A stretch of DNA of 47,045 bases from an uncultured Chloroflexota bacterium. Its GTDB lineage: Bacteria; Chloroflexota; Dehalococcoidia; CAUJGQ01. The notes beneath the pieces were generated by a model. That model had not been told where the DNA came from. It did not search any database and saw only the letters and a list, made by a program, of their open reading frames with translations. A program made the position numbers and the translations under genes. The first letter of the stretch is position 1, and the number at the start of each line of letters is the position of its first letter. The stretch spans positions 1 through 47,045 of the forward strand of contig CALFMN010000113.1 in assembly GCA_937879875.1 (NCBI GenBank), read 5' to 3'. Shown here piece by piece: positions 15,652 through 23,758 of the stretch.

Positions 15652-17514
15652 ATGACCGCACGACATCGCTCCGCACGCTCAGCCTCGATGCCCGCAGCCG
15701 GCCCGCGCCGGGCGGCCGGCATCGTGCTCTGCGGCCGGCTGCGCGAAAGCGGCTTCCAGGCCTCGCAGTGGTTGGTACTGCGGGACAGTCAGTATCTGCA
15801 ACTGCCGGAGCCGCTCTATCGCCTGCTGGAAGATGCCAACGGCCGGCGCTCGCCCGCGGAACTGGCCGCTCGCCTCTCGAAGACCATCGGCATGACGGTA
15901 CGCGTCGAGACGGTACAGGCGCTCGTGCTTCAGCGCCTGGCGCCGCTCGGCCTGATCGCGGCGCCGGCCGCCGCTGAGGCGCCCGCGCCCTCAGCGGCGG
16001 CCGTGCCGGCGATCGGCCGCGCGCCGCTGTCGCTCAGCGTGAAGTGCCGCATGGTCAGCCCGCGCCTGATCGATCCCTGTACCGCCGTGCTGCAACTGTT
16101 CTACTGGCCGCCCCTGCTCATCATCGCGCTCGTGGCGGCAGCGCTGCTGCTGCGCTGGCTCTTCTTCGCGCATGGCCTGGGGGCCAGCCTGGCGACGGCG
16201 CTCACGAACCCGACGCACCTGCTCGTCGTACTCGGCCTGACGCTCGTGGGCGGCGCCTTCCACGAGTTGGGCCACGCTGCCGCGCTGCGCTACGGCGGTG
16301 GGCGCGTGCGTGGCATGGGCGTCGGCATCTACCTCGTCTATCCCGCCTTCTACACCGACGTGAGCGAGAACTACCGACTGGGGCGCTGGGCGCGGGTGCG
16401 CACCGATCTGGGAGGCTTCTACTTCAACCTGCTCTTCGGGCTCGGCATCGGCGGACTCTACGCGCTCACGGGCACCGAGTATCTGCTGCTCGCCATCGTG
16501 CTGCTCGTGCTGGACATCATCAGGCAGTCGCTGCCGTTCGTGCGGATGGACGGCTACTGGGCGCTCGCCGACCTCACCGGCATCCCCGACTTCTTCGCCA
16601 CGCTGGCGCCCTTTCTGCGCTCGCTGGTACCCGCGCAGCGCTGGCCGGGGCAACGGCTGCCGCCGCTCCATACCTGGGTACGGGCGGTCTATGCCCTCTA
16701 CCTGCTGATCACGGTGCCGCTGCTCGCCTTCGTGCTGGGGGAACTACTGTGGGGTCTGCCGCACCTGCTGCTCACTGCCGCGGGCACGGGCCTGCGGCTG
16801 GGGCAGGAGATCCGCGCTGCCTGGCAGCACGCGGCCATCGCGACGCTCGCCGCGACGCTCGTGCAATTCGTTCTGCTCGGCCTGCCGGTCGTCGGGCTGG
16901 GGCTGATGCTGGCCAATCTCGGCCGGCGGCTGGCGCGGGCGTTGTGGCGTCTCAGCCAGCCGACGCCGTGGCGCCGCGCCGCCGGCGCGCTCGTCGTTGT
17001 CGCCATCGCCGGCGGTCTCACCCGGCTCTGGCTGCCGGCGCTGCACGCGAGCCTGCCGCGTCCGGCTGCTGCCCAGGCCGCGCGCGCGCCGGCCGGCGTG
17101 CCCGGCGTGCCCGAGCCCTTCGCCAGATCGCTCCCGGCGCAGCCCGACGCGGCGACGCTTGCCGGGCCACTGCAGCCACGCGGTGCGGCGACGGACGCAG
17201 CCGGTGACCCATGGCCTGAGGGCATCTGGCAGGCGCTGCCCGACGATGGCGGCAGCGGCCCGCCCCGCGCGGCCGTGGTGATCGCCGGCAGCCCCGCCCG
17301 CAGCATCAGCCTGCACCCCGACGGCAGCTACTGCGTGCAGCCGCTCAGCGGCGCGCCGCGCTGCGGCCACTACGAGATCGTGAACGAGGCTCCGGCGAAC
17401 GCCGATGTGGGGCCGTCGCTCACCACCGCCGGGCGCACGCTGACCGTCCTGGGTACGGACGGCAGCCTGCTGCGTCTGCAACCGAACAGCCCGGCCGATG
17501 CGCCGCAGCCGTGA
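15652..17514 (+). CDS. PqqD-like domain fused to M50-family membrane metalloprotease
   Basis: A 620-residue polytopic protein. Residues 25-105 resemble a PqqD/RiPP recognition domain (WLVLRDSQYLQLPEPLYRLLE, then a winged-helix-like segment). Membrane segments begin near 150. The zinc site is HELGH at 204-208, and the distal motif VRMDGYWALADLTGIPDF near 300 carries the Asp expected in the putative peptide zinc metalloprotease branch of M50. At least six more hydrophobic segments follow, then an external domain (480-620) with Gly/Ser-rich beta-like sequence and a Cys pair. The family is thought to cut or handle peptides in the membrane. Its position after the precursor gene suggests it matures or exports that peptide. 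The start lacks a strong Shine-Dalgarno. Confidence 0.75.
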   Translation: MTARHRSARSASMPAAGPRRAAGIVLCGRLRESGFQASQWLVLRDSQYLQLPEPLYRLLEDANGRRSPAELAARLSKTIGMTVRVETVQALVLQRLAPLGLIAAPAAAEAPAPSAAAVPAIGRAPLSLSVKCRMVSPRLIDPCTAVLQLFYWPPLLIIALVAAALLLRWLFFAHGLGASLATALTNPTHLLVVLGLTLVGGAFHELGHAAALRYGGGRVRGMGVGIYLVYPAFYTDVSENYRLGRWARVRTDLGGFYFNLLFGLGIGGLYALTGTEYLLLAIVLLVLDIIRQSLPFVRMDGYWALADLTGIPDFFATLAPFLRSLVPAQRWPGQRLPPLHTWVRAVYALYLLITVPLLAFVLGELLWGLPHLLLTAAGTGLRLGQEIRAAWQHAAIATLAATLVQFVLLGLPVVGLGLMLANLGRRLARALWRLSQPTPWRRAAGALVVVAIAGGLTRLWLPALHASLPRPAAAQAARAPAGVPGVPEPFARSLPAQPDAATLAGPLQPRGAATDAAGDPWPEGIWQALPDDGGSGPPRAAVVIAGSPARSISLHPDGSYCVQPLSGAPRCGHYEIVNEAPANADVGPSLTTAGRTLTVLGTDGSLLRLQPNSPADAPQP

Positions 17515-17529
17515 ACGAAGGCCGAAACC

Positions 17530-17892
17530 ATGAGCGGACACGTACTTGTCGTCGATGACGACCCCGACATCCGCAACCTGCTCACCACCATCCTGCAGAA
17601 CGAAGGCTGGGCTGTGGCGACGGCGAAGAACGGCGAGGAGGCGCTCGCTCAGATCGCGGCCGACCGGCCGCGTCTCGTGCTGCTCGACCTCAGCATGCCG
17701 ATCGTCAGCGGCTGGGAAGTGCTGGCTACGCTGCAGGAGAACCGGGTCGCCGTTCCGGTAATCGTGATGACCGCGGGCATACGCGCTCGCGACGAGGCGG
17801 AGATGCTGCACGCGGCCGGGGCGCTGCCGAAGCCGTTTGAGCTCGACGACCTGCTCGATGTCGTCGCCCGCTGCATCGGTGCGAGCCGATAA
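17530..17892 (+). CDS. Single-domain CheY-like response regulator
   Basis: A 120-residue receiver domain with all active-site residues: the acidic pair in VVDDDPD (about 8-12), phosphoacceptor Asp in LVLLDLSMP (about 53), Thr in VMTAG, and the Lys in LPKPF. There is no output domain. It starts 16 bases after the M50 gene stop, so it is likely in the same transcript, but no histidine kinase is nearby. It may relay phosphate to, or compete for, a partner encoded elsewhere. The next gene runs in the opposite direction with 20 bases between stops. Confidence 0.85.
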   Translation: MSGHVLVVDDDPDIRNLLTTILQNEGWAVATAKNGEEALAQIAADRPRLVLLDLSMPIVSGWEVLATLQENRVAVPVIVMTAGIRARDEAEMLHAAGALPKPFELDDLLDVVARCIGASR

Positions 17893-17912
17893 CCGAGGGG
17901 ATGTCGCACCGC

Positions 17913-18698
17913 TCAGCCGCGCAGATCCACAAGGTTGCCGGACTGATAGCGGCGCAGGCCGATCTGGAAGACGGCGACCGCCAGCGCCAGCGAGCCGGCG
18001 GCGAAGGCAACGATGCCGGCCACTTCAGCCGGGTCCGGATGGCGCAGCAGCGCCACGGGCACATGGCTGAGCGCCCCGGCAGGGATCAGCGTGAAGGTCA
18101 GCACGCGCACCCAGTCGCGGAAAACGCTGCCGGGGTAGAGCGCGAAGTTGATCAGCGCGTTGCCCGCCTGCTGCGAAGCGGCCTCGGCGCCGCCGGTCCA
18201 GAAGGCGAGCGAGCCGGTGAGCACGCCGTAGGCCACAAACACGGCGCAGCCCGTCAGCGAGAACAGCGCGAACAGCAGCACGCGTCCCGGCGAGAGCTGC
18301 CCGGCGATCAGAAACGCCAGCACGCCGAAGGCCGCATCGCCCCATGCCGACGGCCCCATGCGGCTGACCAGCGCGTGCAGCAGCGCGTCTTCGGGCAGCG
18401 CCAGGTAGTAGTCGAACTGCCCCTGCATGATCAGCGTGGCGATGCGGCCGCAGTTGCCGAAGATGCCGTTCGCCAGGCCGAACGACGTGGCGACCACGCC
18501 CCAGACTAGCAGCTCGTCCGAGAGCCGCCAGCCGGCGATGTCGGGAAAGCGCAGAAAGAAGATCCACCAGAAGACCAGCACGATCGCGTTGTTCGCCATC
18601 ATGCCCAGGATCTGCGAGATGAAGGCGGCGCGATACTCCATCGCCGCGGCGAAGTTGAGCGCAACGTAGGCCCGCACGAAGCGCAACTGACGCAGCAT
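17913..18698 (-). CDS. ABC-2 family transporter permease
   Basis: A 261-residue integral membrane protein with six hydrophobic segments. It fits the ABC_tran_m2 (PF06182-like) permease family: an N-terminal RAYVALNFAAAMEYRAAFISQ stretch before the first membrane helix and a C-terminal RRYQSGNLVDLRG. It forms the membrane channel of an exporter with the adjacent permease (18702-19498) and ATPase (19608-20636). Its ATG lies four bases after the stop of the upstream permease, so the genes are co-transcribed leftward. The substrate is unknown. Confidence 0.8.
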   Translation of the reverse strand: MLRQLRFVRAYVALNFAAAMEYRAAFISQILGMMANNAIVLVFWWIFFLRFPDIAGWRLSDELLVWGVVATSFGLANGIFGNCGRIATLIMQGQFDYYLALPEDALLHALVSRMGPSAWGDAAFGVLAFLIAGQLSPGRVLLFALFSLTGCAVFVAYGVLTGSLAFWTGGAEAASQQAGNALINFALYPGSVFRDWVRVLTFTLIPAGALSHVPVALLRHPDPAEVAGIVAFAAGSLALAVAVFQIGLRRYQSGNLVDLRG

Positions 18699-18701
18699 GG
18701 C

Positions 18702-19498
18702 TCAGCCTCCGTTCATATTCACGCGGCGCACGCCGCTGCGATACACCACTGCCGCCACGCCGCCCAGCGCGACCAGCCAGCCGAGCTGGGTGAGCAGCGT
18801 GCCGGCGGCCAGACCGGCGTCGAACTGCGCCGAGAGCCGCGCCGGCGCATAGACGATCGCACTGAACGGCAGTCGCTGGGCGATGGTGCGCAGGGTGGTG
18901 GGGAAGAGGCTGAGCGGCAGGAGAGTCCGCCGAGCACGAAGGTCGTTTTCTGGTAGATCCAGTAGAAGACGTTGGTGTCTTCGAACCAGAAGGCGAGCAG
19001 GCCGATGCTGAGGCCCACGGCGAAGTGCAGGCAGATCGCCAGCAGCACGGCCAGCGCGATCACCGGCCAGGCGGCCGGATTCGTGGGTGGCGGCCCGGCG
19101 AAGAGCAGCGCCAGCCCCGCGCCGGCGAGAAAATTCGCGGGCAGAGCCAACAGCGCGCCGCCCATGAACTGCGCGAAATGAAACAGCGGGTAGGAGTACG
19201 GCTTCGCCAGCGTGTAGGCCAATTCGCCGCTTTTCACCTGCTGGTCGATCACGTCGAAGACGCGCGTCACGCTCATCGATATCGTTTCGGTGAACACCAG
19301 GTACCAGACCATGCGGCGGAAATCGTAGCCGGCGATGCTGCTCTGCCCGGAGACGCGGAAGGTCACGGACCAGAGCTGAGTGAAGACGAAGATCACGACG
19401 AGCATGAAGCTGGTGCGCGCGAACGCCTCCAGCGGGTAGGCCAGCCAGCTCTGCGCCGTGGTCAGCATCACCGCGGTATACGTACGGAGCTTGCGCAT
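18702..19498 (-). pseudogene. ABC-2 family permease with one frameshift
   Basis: The start MRKLRTYTAVMLTTAQSW at 19498 and the first 190 residues are a normal ABC-2 permease with four membrane helices. Near 18921, after FVLGGL, the frame shifts by one base. Reading the other frame from there restores LLPLSLFPTTLRTIAQRLPF and YAPARLSAQFDAGLAAGTLL, ending MNGG at a TGA (18702-18704) just before the next permease. Without correction the frame continues as Ser/Arg-rich nonsense. A single missing base explains it. It could be a sequencing error or a recent mutation that inactivates the exporter. Confidence 0.7.
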
Positions 19499-19555
19499 CG
19501 GTGGCTCCTCGTTTCTCGGCGGCGCGGGGCCTACCCCTGCCGCCTTCGGCGGCTG

Positions 19556-19664
19556 TCTCCTTCCCACGGAGAAGGGGTTATTCGAGGAGATCCGATTGTC
19601 CTCGGACCTACCCTTCCCCTGCGGGGAAGGGACAGGTTTCGCCCGCGAAACCAGGGATAGGCGC
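19556..19664. repeat. Structured repeat, copy 1 (downstream of and inside the ABC ATPase 3' end)
   Basis: A unit of about 109 bases that contains a 9-bp hairpin (CCCTTCCCC 19612-19620 with GGGGAAGGG 19624-19632) and a 6-bp hairpin (GTTTCG 19637-19642 with CGAAAC 19647-19652), then CAGGGATAGGCG. It matches copy 2 (20684-20793) in the same orientation. The last codons of the ATPase gene are read from the repeat. Confidence 0.75.
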
Positions 19665-20636
19665 GGCGGCGTAGATCGCAGCGATCACCTCGTCCAATGG
19701 CGGCTCTTCAACGGTCAGGTCGGCGATGCGGTAGCGGCCGACGAGCGCGGAGATGACGCGCTCCATCGGCTGCTGGTCCGTGTCCACTTCCAGCCGCAGC
19801 CGGTAGGGGTCGGCGCTGAGGATGCGCAGACCCGGCTCCGGCGCGGCCTCGCCCGGCTCGGCCAGCTTCAGATCGACGATCTTGTGGCGCAGATAGCCGC
19901 GCTTCAGCCGCTCCAGCGTGTCATCGAAGATCAGGGCGCCGTGGTTGATCACGAGCACGCGGCGGCAGACCTGCTCGATGTCGCCGGCGTCGTGCGAGGT
20001 GAGCAGCACCGTCACCTGCTCGTCGTCCGCGAGCTGGCGTACAAGGGCGCGGATCTGCCCTTTTGCGACCACGTCCAGGCCGATCGTCGGCTCGTCCAGC
20101 AGCAGGACTTCAGGCCGGTGCAGCAGTGCGGCGGCGATCTCGCAGCGCATGCGCTCGCCCAGACTCAGCCGCCGCACCGGCACGTGCAGATACGGCGCGA
20201 TCGCGAACACCTCCACCAGCCGCGCCAGCCGCGCGCGATACGCGGGCTGCTCCAGCTCGTAGACGTGCGCCAGCAGGTTGAAACTGTCGGCCGGCGGCAG
20301 GTGATACCAGAGCTGCGAGCGTTGACCAAAGACCGAGGCGATCCGATACGTCAGCCGTTTGCGCTCGCGCCAGGGTACGAAGTCGAGCACGCGGGCGCTG
20401 CCGCCGCTGGGGTGCAGAATGCCGGTCAGCATCTTCAGGGTCGTCGACTTGCCGGCGCCGTTCGGGCCGATGAAGCCAACCACGTCGCCGCGAGCGATGC
20501 TGAAGCTGATCCGATCGACGGCGCAGACCTCGCTGTACCGCGGCGCGAACAGCGCCCGCACGCTGCCGCCGAGGCCCGGCTGCTTGCGCCTGACGCGGAA
20601 GCGCTTTTCCAACCCCTCAACCTCGATCGTCTGCAT
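19608..20636 (-). CDS. ABC transporter ATP-binding protein
   Basis: A 342-residue ATPase starting MQTIEVEGLEKRF at 20636. Walker A is GPNGAGKSTT (about residue 60), the Q-loop is FGQRSQLWYHLPPADSF, the signature is LSLGERMRCEIAAALL, Walker B is VLLLDEPTIGLD, and the H-loop is LLTSHD. A C-terminal domain follows, as in ATPases paired with ABC-2 permeases of the exporter type. It drives export through the two permeases encoded downstream. The final 17 or so residues (PIPGFAGETCPFPAGEG) come from the repeat that overlaps the 3' end, so the natural C-terminus was probably shorter. Confidence 0.9.
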   Translation of the reverse strand: MQTIEVEGLEKRFRVRRKQPGLGGSVRALFAPRYSEVCAVDRISFSIARGDVVGFIGPNGAGKSTTLKMLTGILHPSGGSARVLDFVPWRERKRLTYRIASVFGQRSQLWYHLPPADSFNLLAHVYELEQPAYRARLARLVEVFAIAPYLHVPVRRLSLGERMRCEIAAALLHRPEVLLLDEPTIGLDVVAKGQIRALVRQLADDEQVTVLLTSHDAGDIEQVCRRVLVINHGALIFDDTLERLKRGYLRHKIVDLKLAEPGEAAPEPGLRILSADPYRLRLEVDTDQQPMERVISALVGRYRIADLTVEEPPLDEVIAAIYAAAPIPGFAGETCPFPAGEG

Positions 20637-20683
20637 CGCCGCGCCTCCCAGCGCTCGCCTAACCCCGCCGCGCGTACACGCGC

Positions 20684-20793
20684 GTCTCCCTTCCCCATAG
20701 GGGAAGGGTCTCCGAGGGTTATCGGATCTCCTCAGATCCACCCTTCCCCTGCGGGGAAGGGACAGACTTCGCTTGCGAAGTCAGGGATAGGCG
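20684..20793. repeat. Structured repeat, copy 2 (upstream of the ABC ATPase)
   Basis: Same unit and orientation as 19556-19664. The second hairpin is ACTTCG (20766-20771) with CGAAGT (20776-20781). Two base pairs differ from copy 1 and both changes are compensatory, so the stem is conserved rather than the sequence. Confidence 0.75.
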
Positions 20794-20799
20794 ACGGCC

Positions 20800-21005
20800 A
20801 AACGAAAACGCCACGGGCTGGTGCCCGTGGCGTCTGTGAGCTGGCCTGCAACCGGCGGTCTATGCCGTCTCGCCGCCTCCGCGCAAACGCACGGGCACAC
20901 GCGCCGCCCCAATAAGGACGGCACTGTTGCACGGCATCGCTACGGTTGCAAATCGGGGCACGGCGGCTGTTCGCTCCCTGAACAGATCGACGGTAGCAGG
21001 CACCG
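20800..21005 (-). ncRNA. Candidate structured RNA or leader ending in a terminator
   Basis: Read leftward, the segment opens with GCCTGCTACCG (21001-20991), which pairs at 10 of 11 positions with CGGTTGCAGGC (20854-20844). Inside are a 6-bp hairpin (CTGTTC/GAACAG near 20967-20985) and a stem GCCG-T-GCCCC with GGGGCGGC. It ends in the terminator at 20808-20833. It lies between a deacylase gene (rightward) and the ABC operon (leftward, ATG at 20636). I do not recognise a known family; 6S RNA or a riboswitch for the exporter operon are both possible. Confidence 0.4.
20801..20833 (-). terminator. Rho-independent terminator, leftward
   Basis: An 11-bp perfect stem (20808-20818 with 20823-20833), loop TGGT, followed leftward by TTT-CG-TTT. 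It lies between a candidate structured RNA and the ABC operon, and would stop leftward transcription before the repeat and ATPase gene. Confidence 0.65.
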
Positions 21006-21159
21006 GACTGGCGCGTCAAGCGAGCGCGACGGCCCAACGGCTATTTCCTGGGAGCGTTGCTCCAGCGGCCGGCACCGACGCCCTCTGATCGCGTTTCGAT
21101 GGCACGCGCCCCAGGCTCCGACGCGGTACGATGGGGCGCAGCGGCATGTGGAGGCGATG

Positions 21160-22671
21160 ATGCAGGCCAGCGGACCGTACGACCTCGTGATTCGCGGCGG
21201 CACGGTGTTCGATGGGAGCGGTGCGCCGGGGATCGCCGCCGACGTGGCCGTGCGCGGCGACCGCATCGTCGCCGTCGGCGTGGCGCCCGAGCGCGGCGCC
21301 AGCGAGCTGGACGCCCGCGGTCTCGCGGTCTGTCCCGGTTTCATCGATGCCCATGCGCACGACGATATGGCCGTACTGCTCGACCCGGAGTTCGCCTGCA
21401 AGGTCATGCAGGGCGTGACCACGGACATCGTCGGCAACTGCGGCGTGGGTGTGGCGCCGTTCGACGCGGCGATCTCCGCCTGGCGCGACTTTGCACCGGG
21501 CGCCCGGCCCGTGCCCTGGTCCGGCTTCGGCGGCTACCTGCGCCGCCTCGACGAGCAGCCGCCGAGCCTGAACGTGGCCGTGCTGATGGGCCAGGGCACG
21601 ATTCGCCGCGCGGTCATGGGCATCGAGGATCGGCCGGCTACTGCCGGCGAGATCGCGCACATGCAGGAGGTCGTGCGCGAAGGCCGCGACGCTGGCTGCG
21701 TCGGCCTCTCCACCGGCCTGATCTACGAGCCCGGGCGCTACACAGCTACCGAGGAGATCATCGCCCTGGCGCGCGAGCTGGGGCCGGGCGGCGGCCTCTA
21801 CGCCACGCATATGCGCAACGAGGCGGCGGGGCTGCTCGATTCGGTGCAGGAGGCGATCCGCATCGGCGACGAGGCCGGTGTGCCGGTGCAGATCTCGCAC
21901 CACAAGGCGGCGGGCGCCGAAAACGCCGGCAAGGTGCGCGATTCGATCGCGCTGATCGAGGCGGCGCGGGCGCGTAGCCTCGACGTGACGGCGGACCAAT
22001 ATCCGTACACGGCGGGCAGCACCTACTTCTTCGCCGTCGTACAGAACGGCAATTTTCGCGCGGACGGCAACCCGGAGGCGGGCGGCGTGGGCCGCGCCCG
22101 CGCCGAGGACGTGCTCTTCGCCGCAGCGCCGAAGCACCCGGAGTGGGAAGGCCAGACGCTGGTGCAAATCGCCGAACAGCTCGATCTGCCGGTGGACGCC
22201 GCCGCGGCGCGCATTCTCGCCGAAGAGGGCAAGAACGCCTTCGTCGTGCTGTTCATGATGGACGAGGCCGACGTGCGCACGGTGATGGCGCACCCGACCA
22301 CGATGATCGGCTCGGACGGCGTGCCCGCCGGCGAGAAGCCGCACCCGCGTCTGTTCGGCTGCTTCCCGCGCGTGCTCGGCCGCTACGCGCGCGACGAGGG
22401 CGTGCTGGATCTGCCCACCGCGATCTACAAAATGACCGGCCTGCCCGCGCACAAGTTCAAGCTGGCGGGACGCGGCAGCCTGGCGCCCGGCGCCTTCGCC
22501 GATCTGGTCGTCTTCGATCCGCGGACGGTCGCCGACACGGCGACCTACGAGCAGCCGCAGCGCTACCCGGTTGGCATCCGCGCGGTGTATGTGAACGGCG
22601 TCTGCGTGGCGCGCGACGGTGAGCACACGCACGCGCGGCCCGGCCGGGCACTGCGGCGGGGCCGGGAATAG
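21160..22671 (+). CDS. N-acyl-D-amino-acid deacylase (amidohydrolase superfamily)
   Basis: A 503-residue cytoplasmic metallohydrolase. Key sites are present in order: DLVIRGGTVFDGSG at the N-terminus, DAHAHDD (metal His pair, about residue 65), GNCGVG with the metal-bridging Cys typical of D-aminoacylases, ATHMRNE and SHHK (metal His), and GSDGVPAGEKPHPR with the catalytic Asp. It would remove acyl groups from N-acyl-D-amino acids; dihydroorotase-like activities are less likely because of the Cys. The start is ATG 21160 with GGAGG at 21150-21154; ATG 21157 is too close to it. The next gene begins 30 bases on. Confidence 0.88.
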   Translation: MQASGPYDLVIRGGTVFDGSGAPGIAADVAVRGDRIVAVGVAPERGASELDARGLAVCPGFIDAHAHDDMAVLLDPEFACKVMQGVTTDIVGNCGVGVAPFDAAISAWRDFAPGARPVPWSGFGGYLRRLDEQPPSLNVAVLMGQGTIRRAVMGIEDRPATAGEIAHMQEVVREGRDAGCVGLSTGLIYEPGRYTATEEIIALARELGPGGGLYATHMRNEAAGLLDSVQEAIRIGDEAGVPVQISHHKAAGAENAGKVRDSIALIEAARARSLDVTADQYPYTAGSTYFFAVVQNGNFRADGNPEAGGVGRARAEDVLFAAAPKHPEWEGQTLVQIAEQLDLPVDAAAARILAEEGKNAFVVLFMMDEADVRTVMAHPTTMIGSDGVPAGEKPHPRLFGCFPRVLGRYARDEGVLDLPTAIYKMTGLPAHKFKLAGRGSLAPGAFADLVVFDPRTVADTATYEQPQRYPVGIRAVYVNGVCVARDGEHTHARPGRALRRGRE

Positions 22672-22701
22672 CCGGAGTGACCGAGCGGCAAGGCAAACGG
22701 C

Positions 22702-23712
22702 GTGCGCGTCCTGATTCTCGGCGGCGGTGGTTTGGGCACGGTGCTGGCGGGCTATCTGGCCCGCGCCGGGCACGCGATCACGCTGTTCGTGAAGCCCGCG
22801 CATGCGGCCGCCTTTGCCGGCGCGGAGGTGCGGATCTCCGGTTTGGCGGAATTCAGCGCCCCCGTACGCGTGGCGACGTCGGCGGATGGACTCGGCGCCT
22901 TCGACTTTCTGGCCGTCTGCGTGAAGGCGCGCGACACCGAGGCTGCGCTGGCGCCGCTCGCCGGCCTGTGCGTCGATGCGGTGCTCTCGCTGCAAAACGG
23001 CGTGCGCAAAGACGCGGCGCTCTGCCGGCTGTTCGGGCGGGAGCGGGTGCTGGGCGCGGTCTCGTCGGTTGGCGGGCAGTTGCAGCGCCCCGGTCAGGCG
23101 GCGCACACCCTGGCCGGGGCGTCGCAGGTGGGCGAGCTGGACGGCGGATCGTCTCCGCGCGGCGAGCGCTTCGCCGCCGCGCTGTCCGAGGCCGGCTTGC
23201 CCGCGATCTGTGTACCGGACATCGTGGCGCGCGAGTGGTACAAGCTGGCGGGCTTCCTGCGCACCGCGCTGCTCTGCGCCCTCACGCGGCTCGACGTGGG
23301 CGCGTTGACCGCGGACCCTGCGCTGCTGCGGCTCGGGGCGCGCGTCGTGTTGGAAGTCGCTTCTATCGCGGAAGCCGAAGGCTATCCGCTGTGGGAGCTG
23401 CCCGCCTCGTTTCCCGACCTGGGCGGCGGCGCACCGGCGCGGCGCAGCGTTCCGGGCCACATCTGGAGCGAGGATGAGCTTGTCGCGGGCCTGGCGCTGA
23501 TGGGCGAGCGGCAACGCGCGGCCGGCCTCATCCTGTATCCGTCGCTCGCGCAGGACGTGATCGCCGGCCGGCCGGCCGAGCTGGATGACACGGCGGGAGA
23601 CGCGCTGGCCCGCGCGGAAAGCCGCGCGCTCGCCACGCCCAACCTCGCCCTGCTGACGGCGCTGTTGCGCGGCGTCGAGCGCAGCAATCAGCGATCGGCC
23701 GGGCCGCCCTGA
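22702..23712 (+). CDS. Ketopantoate reductase-like (PanE/ApbA family)
   Basis: A 336-residue NAD(P)-dependent reductase, GTG start at 22702. The N-terminal Rossmann motif GGGGLGTVLAGYLARAGH (about 7-24) and CVKARDTEAAL, LQNGV follow the PanE pattern. The C-terminal helical domain carries the substrate Lys in REWYKLAGFLRTALL. Family members reduce 2-oxopantoate in CoA synthesis or related 2-oxo acids. No other pantothenate gene is near, so the true substrate is open. It probably shares a transcript with the deacylase upstream. Confidence 0.82.
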   Translation: MRVLILGGGGLGTVLAGYLARAGHAITLFVKPAHAAAFAGAEVRISGLAEFSAPVRVATSADGLGAFDFLAVCVKARDTEAALAPLAGLCVDAVLSLQNGVRKDAALCRLFGRERVLGAVSSVGGQLQRPGQAAHTLAGASQVGELDGGSSPRGERFAAALSEAGLPAICVPDIVAREWYKLAGFLRTALLCALTRLDVGALTADPALLRLGARVVLEVASIAEAEGYPLWELPASFPDLGGGAPARRSVPGHIWSEDELVAGLALMGERQRAAGLILYPSLAQDVIAGRPAELDDTAGDALARAESRALATPNLALLTALLRGVERSNQRSAGPP

Positions 23713-23758
23713 TCGGTGACATGACGGGCAGGCACGTTGCCGGCGATCGCGCCGCGGT

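Noticed and set aside
19556..20793. CRISPR array or IS ends from the repeats near the ABC genes
   Set aside because: Only two long copies about 1.1 kb apart, no regular spacers, no cas genes and no transposase between them.
21016..23514. An 832-codon minus-strand open frame
   Set aside because: It is antisense to the deacylase and PanE genes, which have full motifs; the product is Arg/His/Ala-rich with no domain. Long antisense frames are expected at this GC content.
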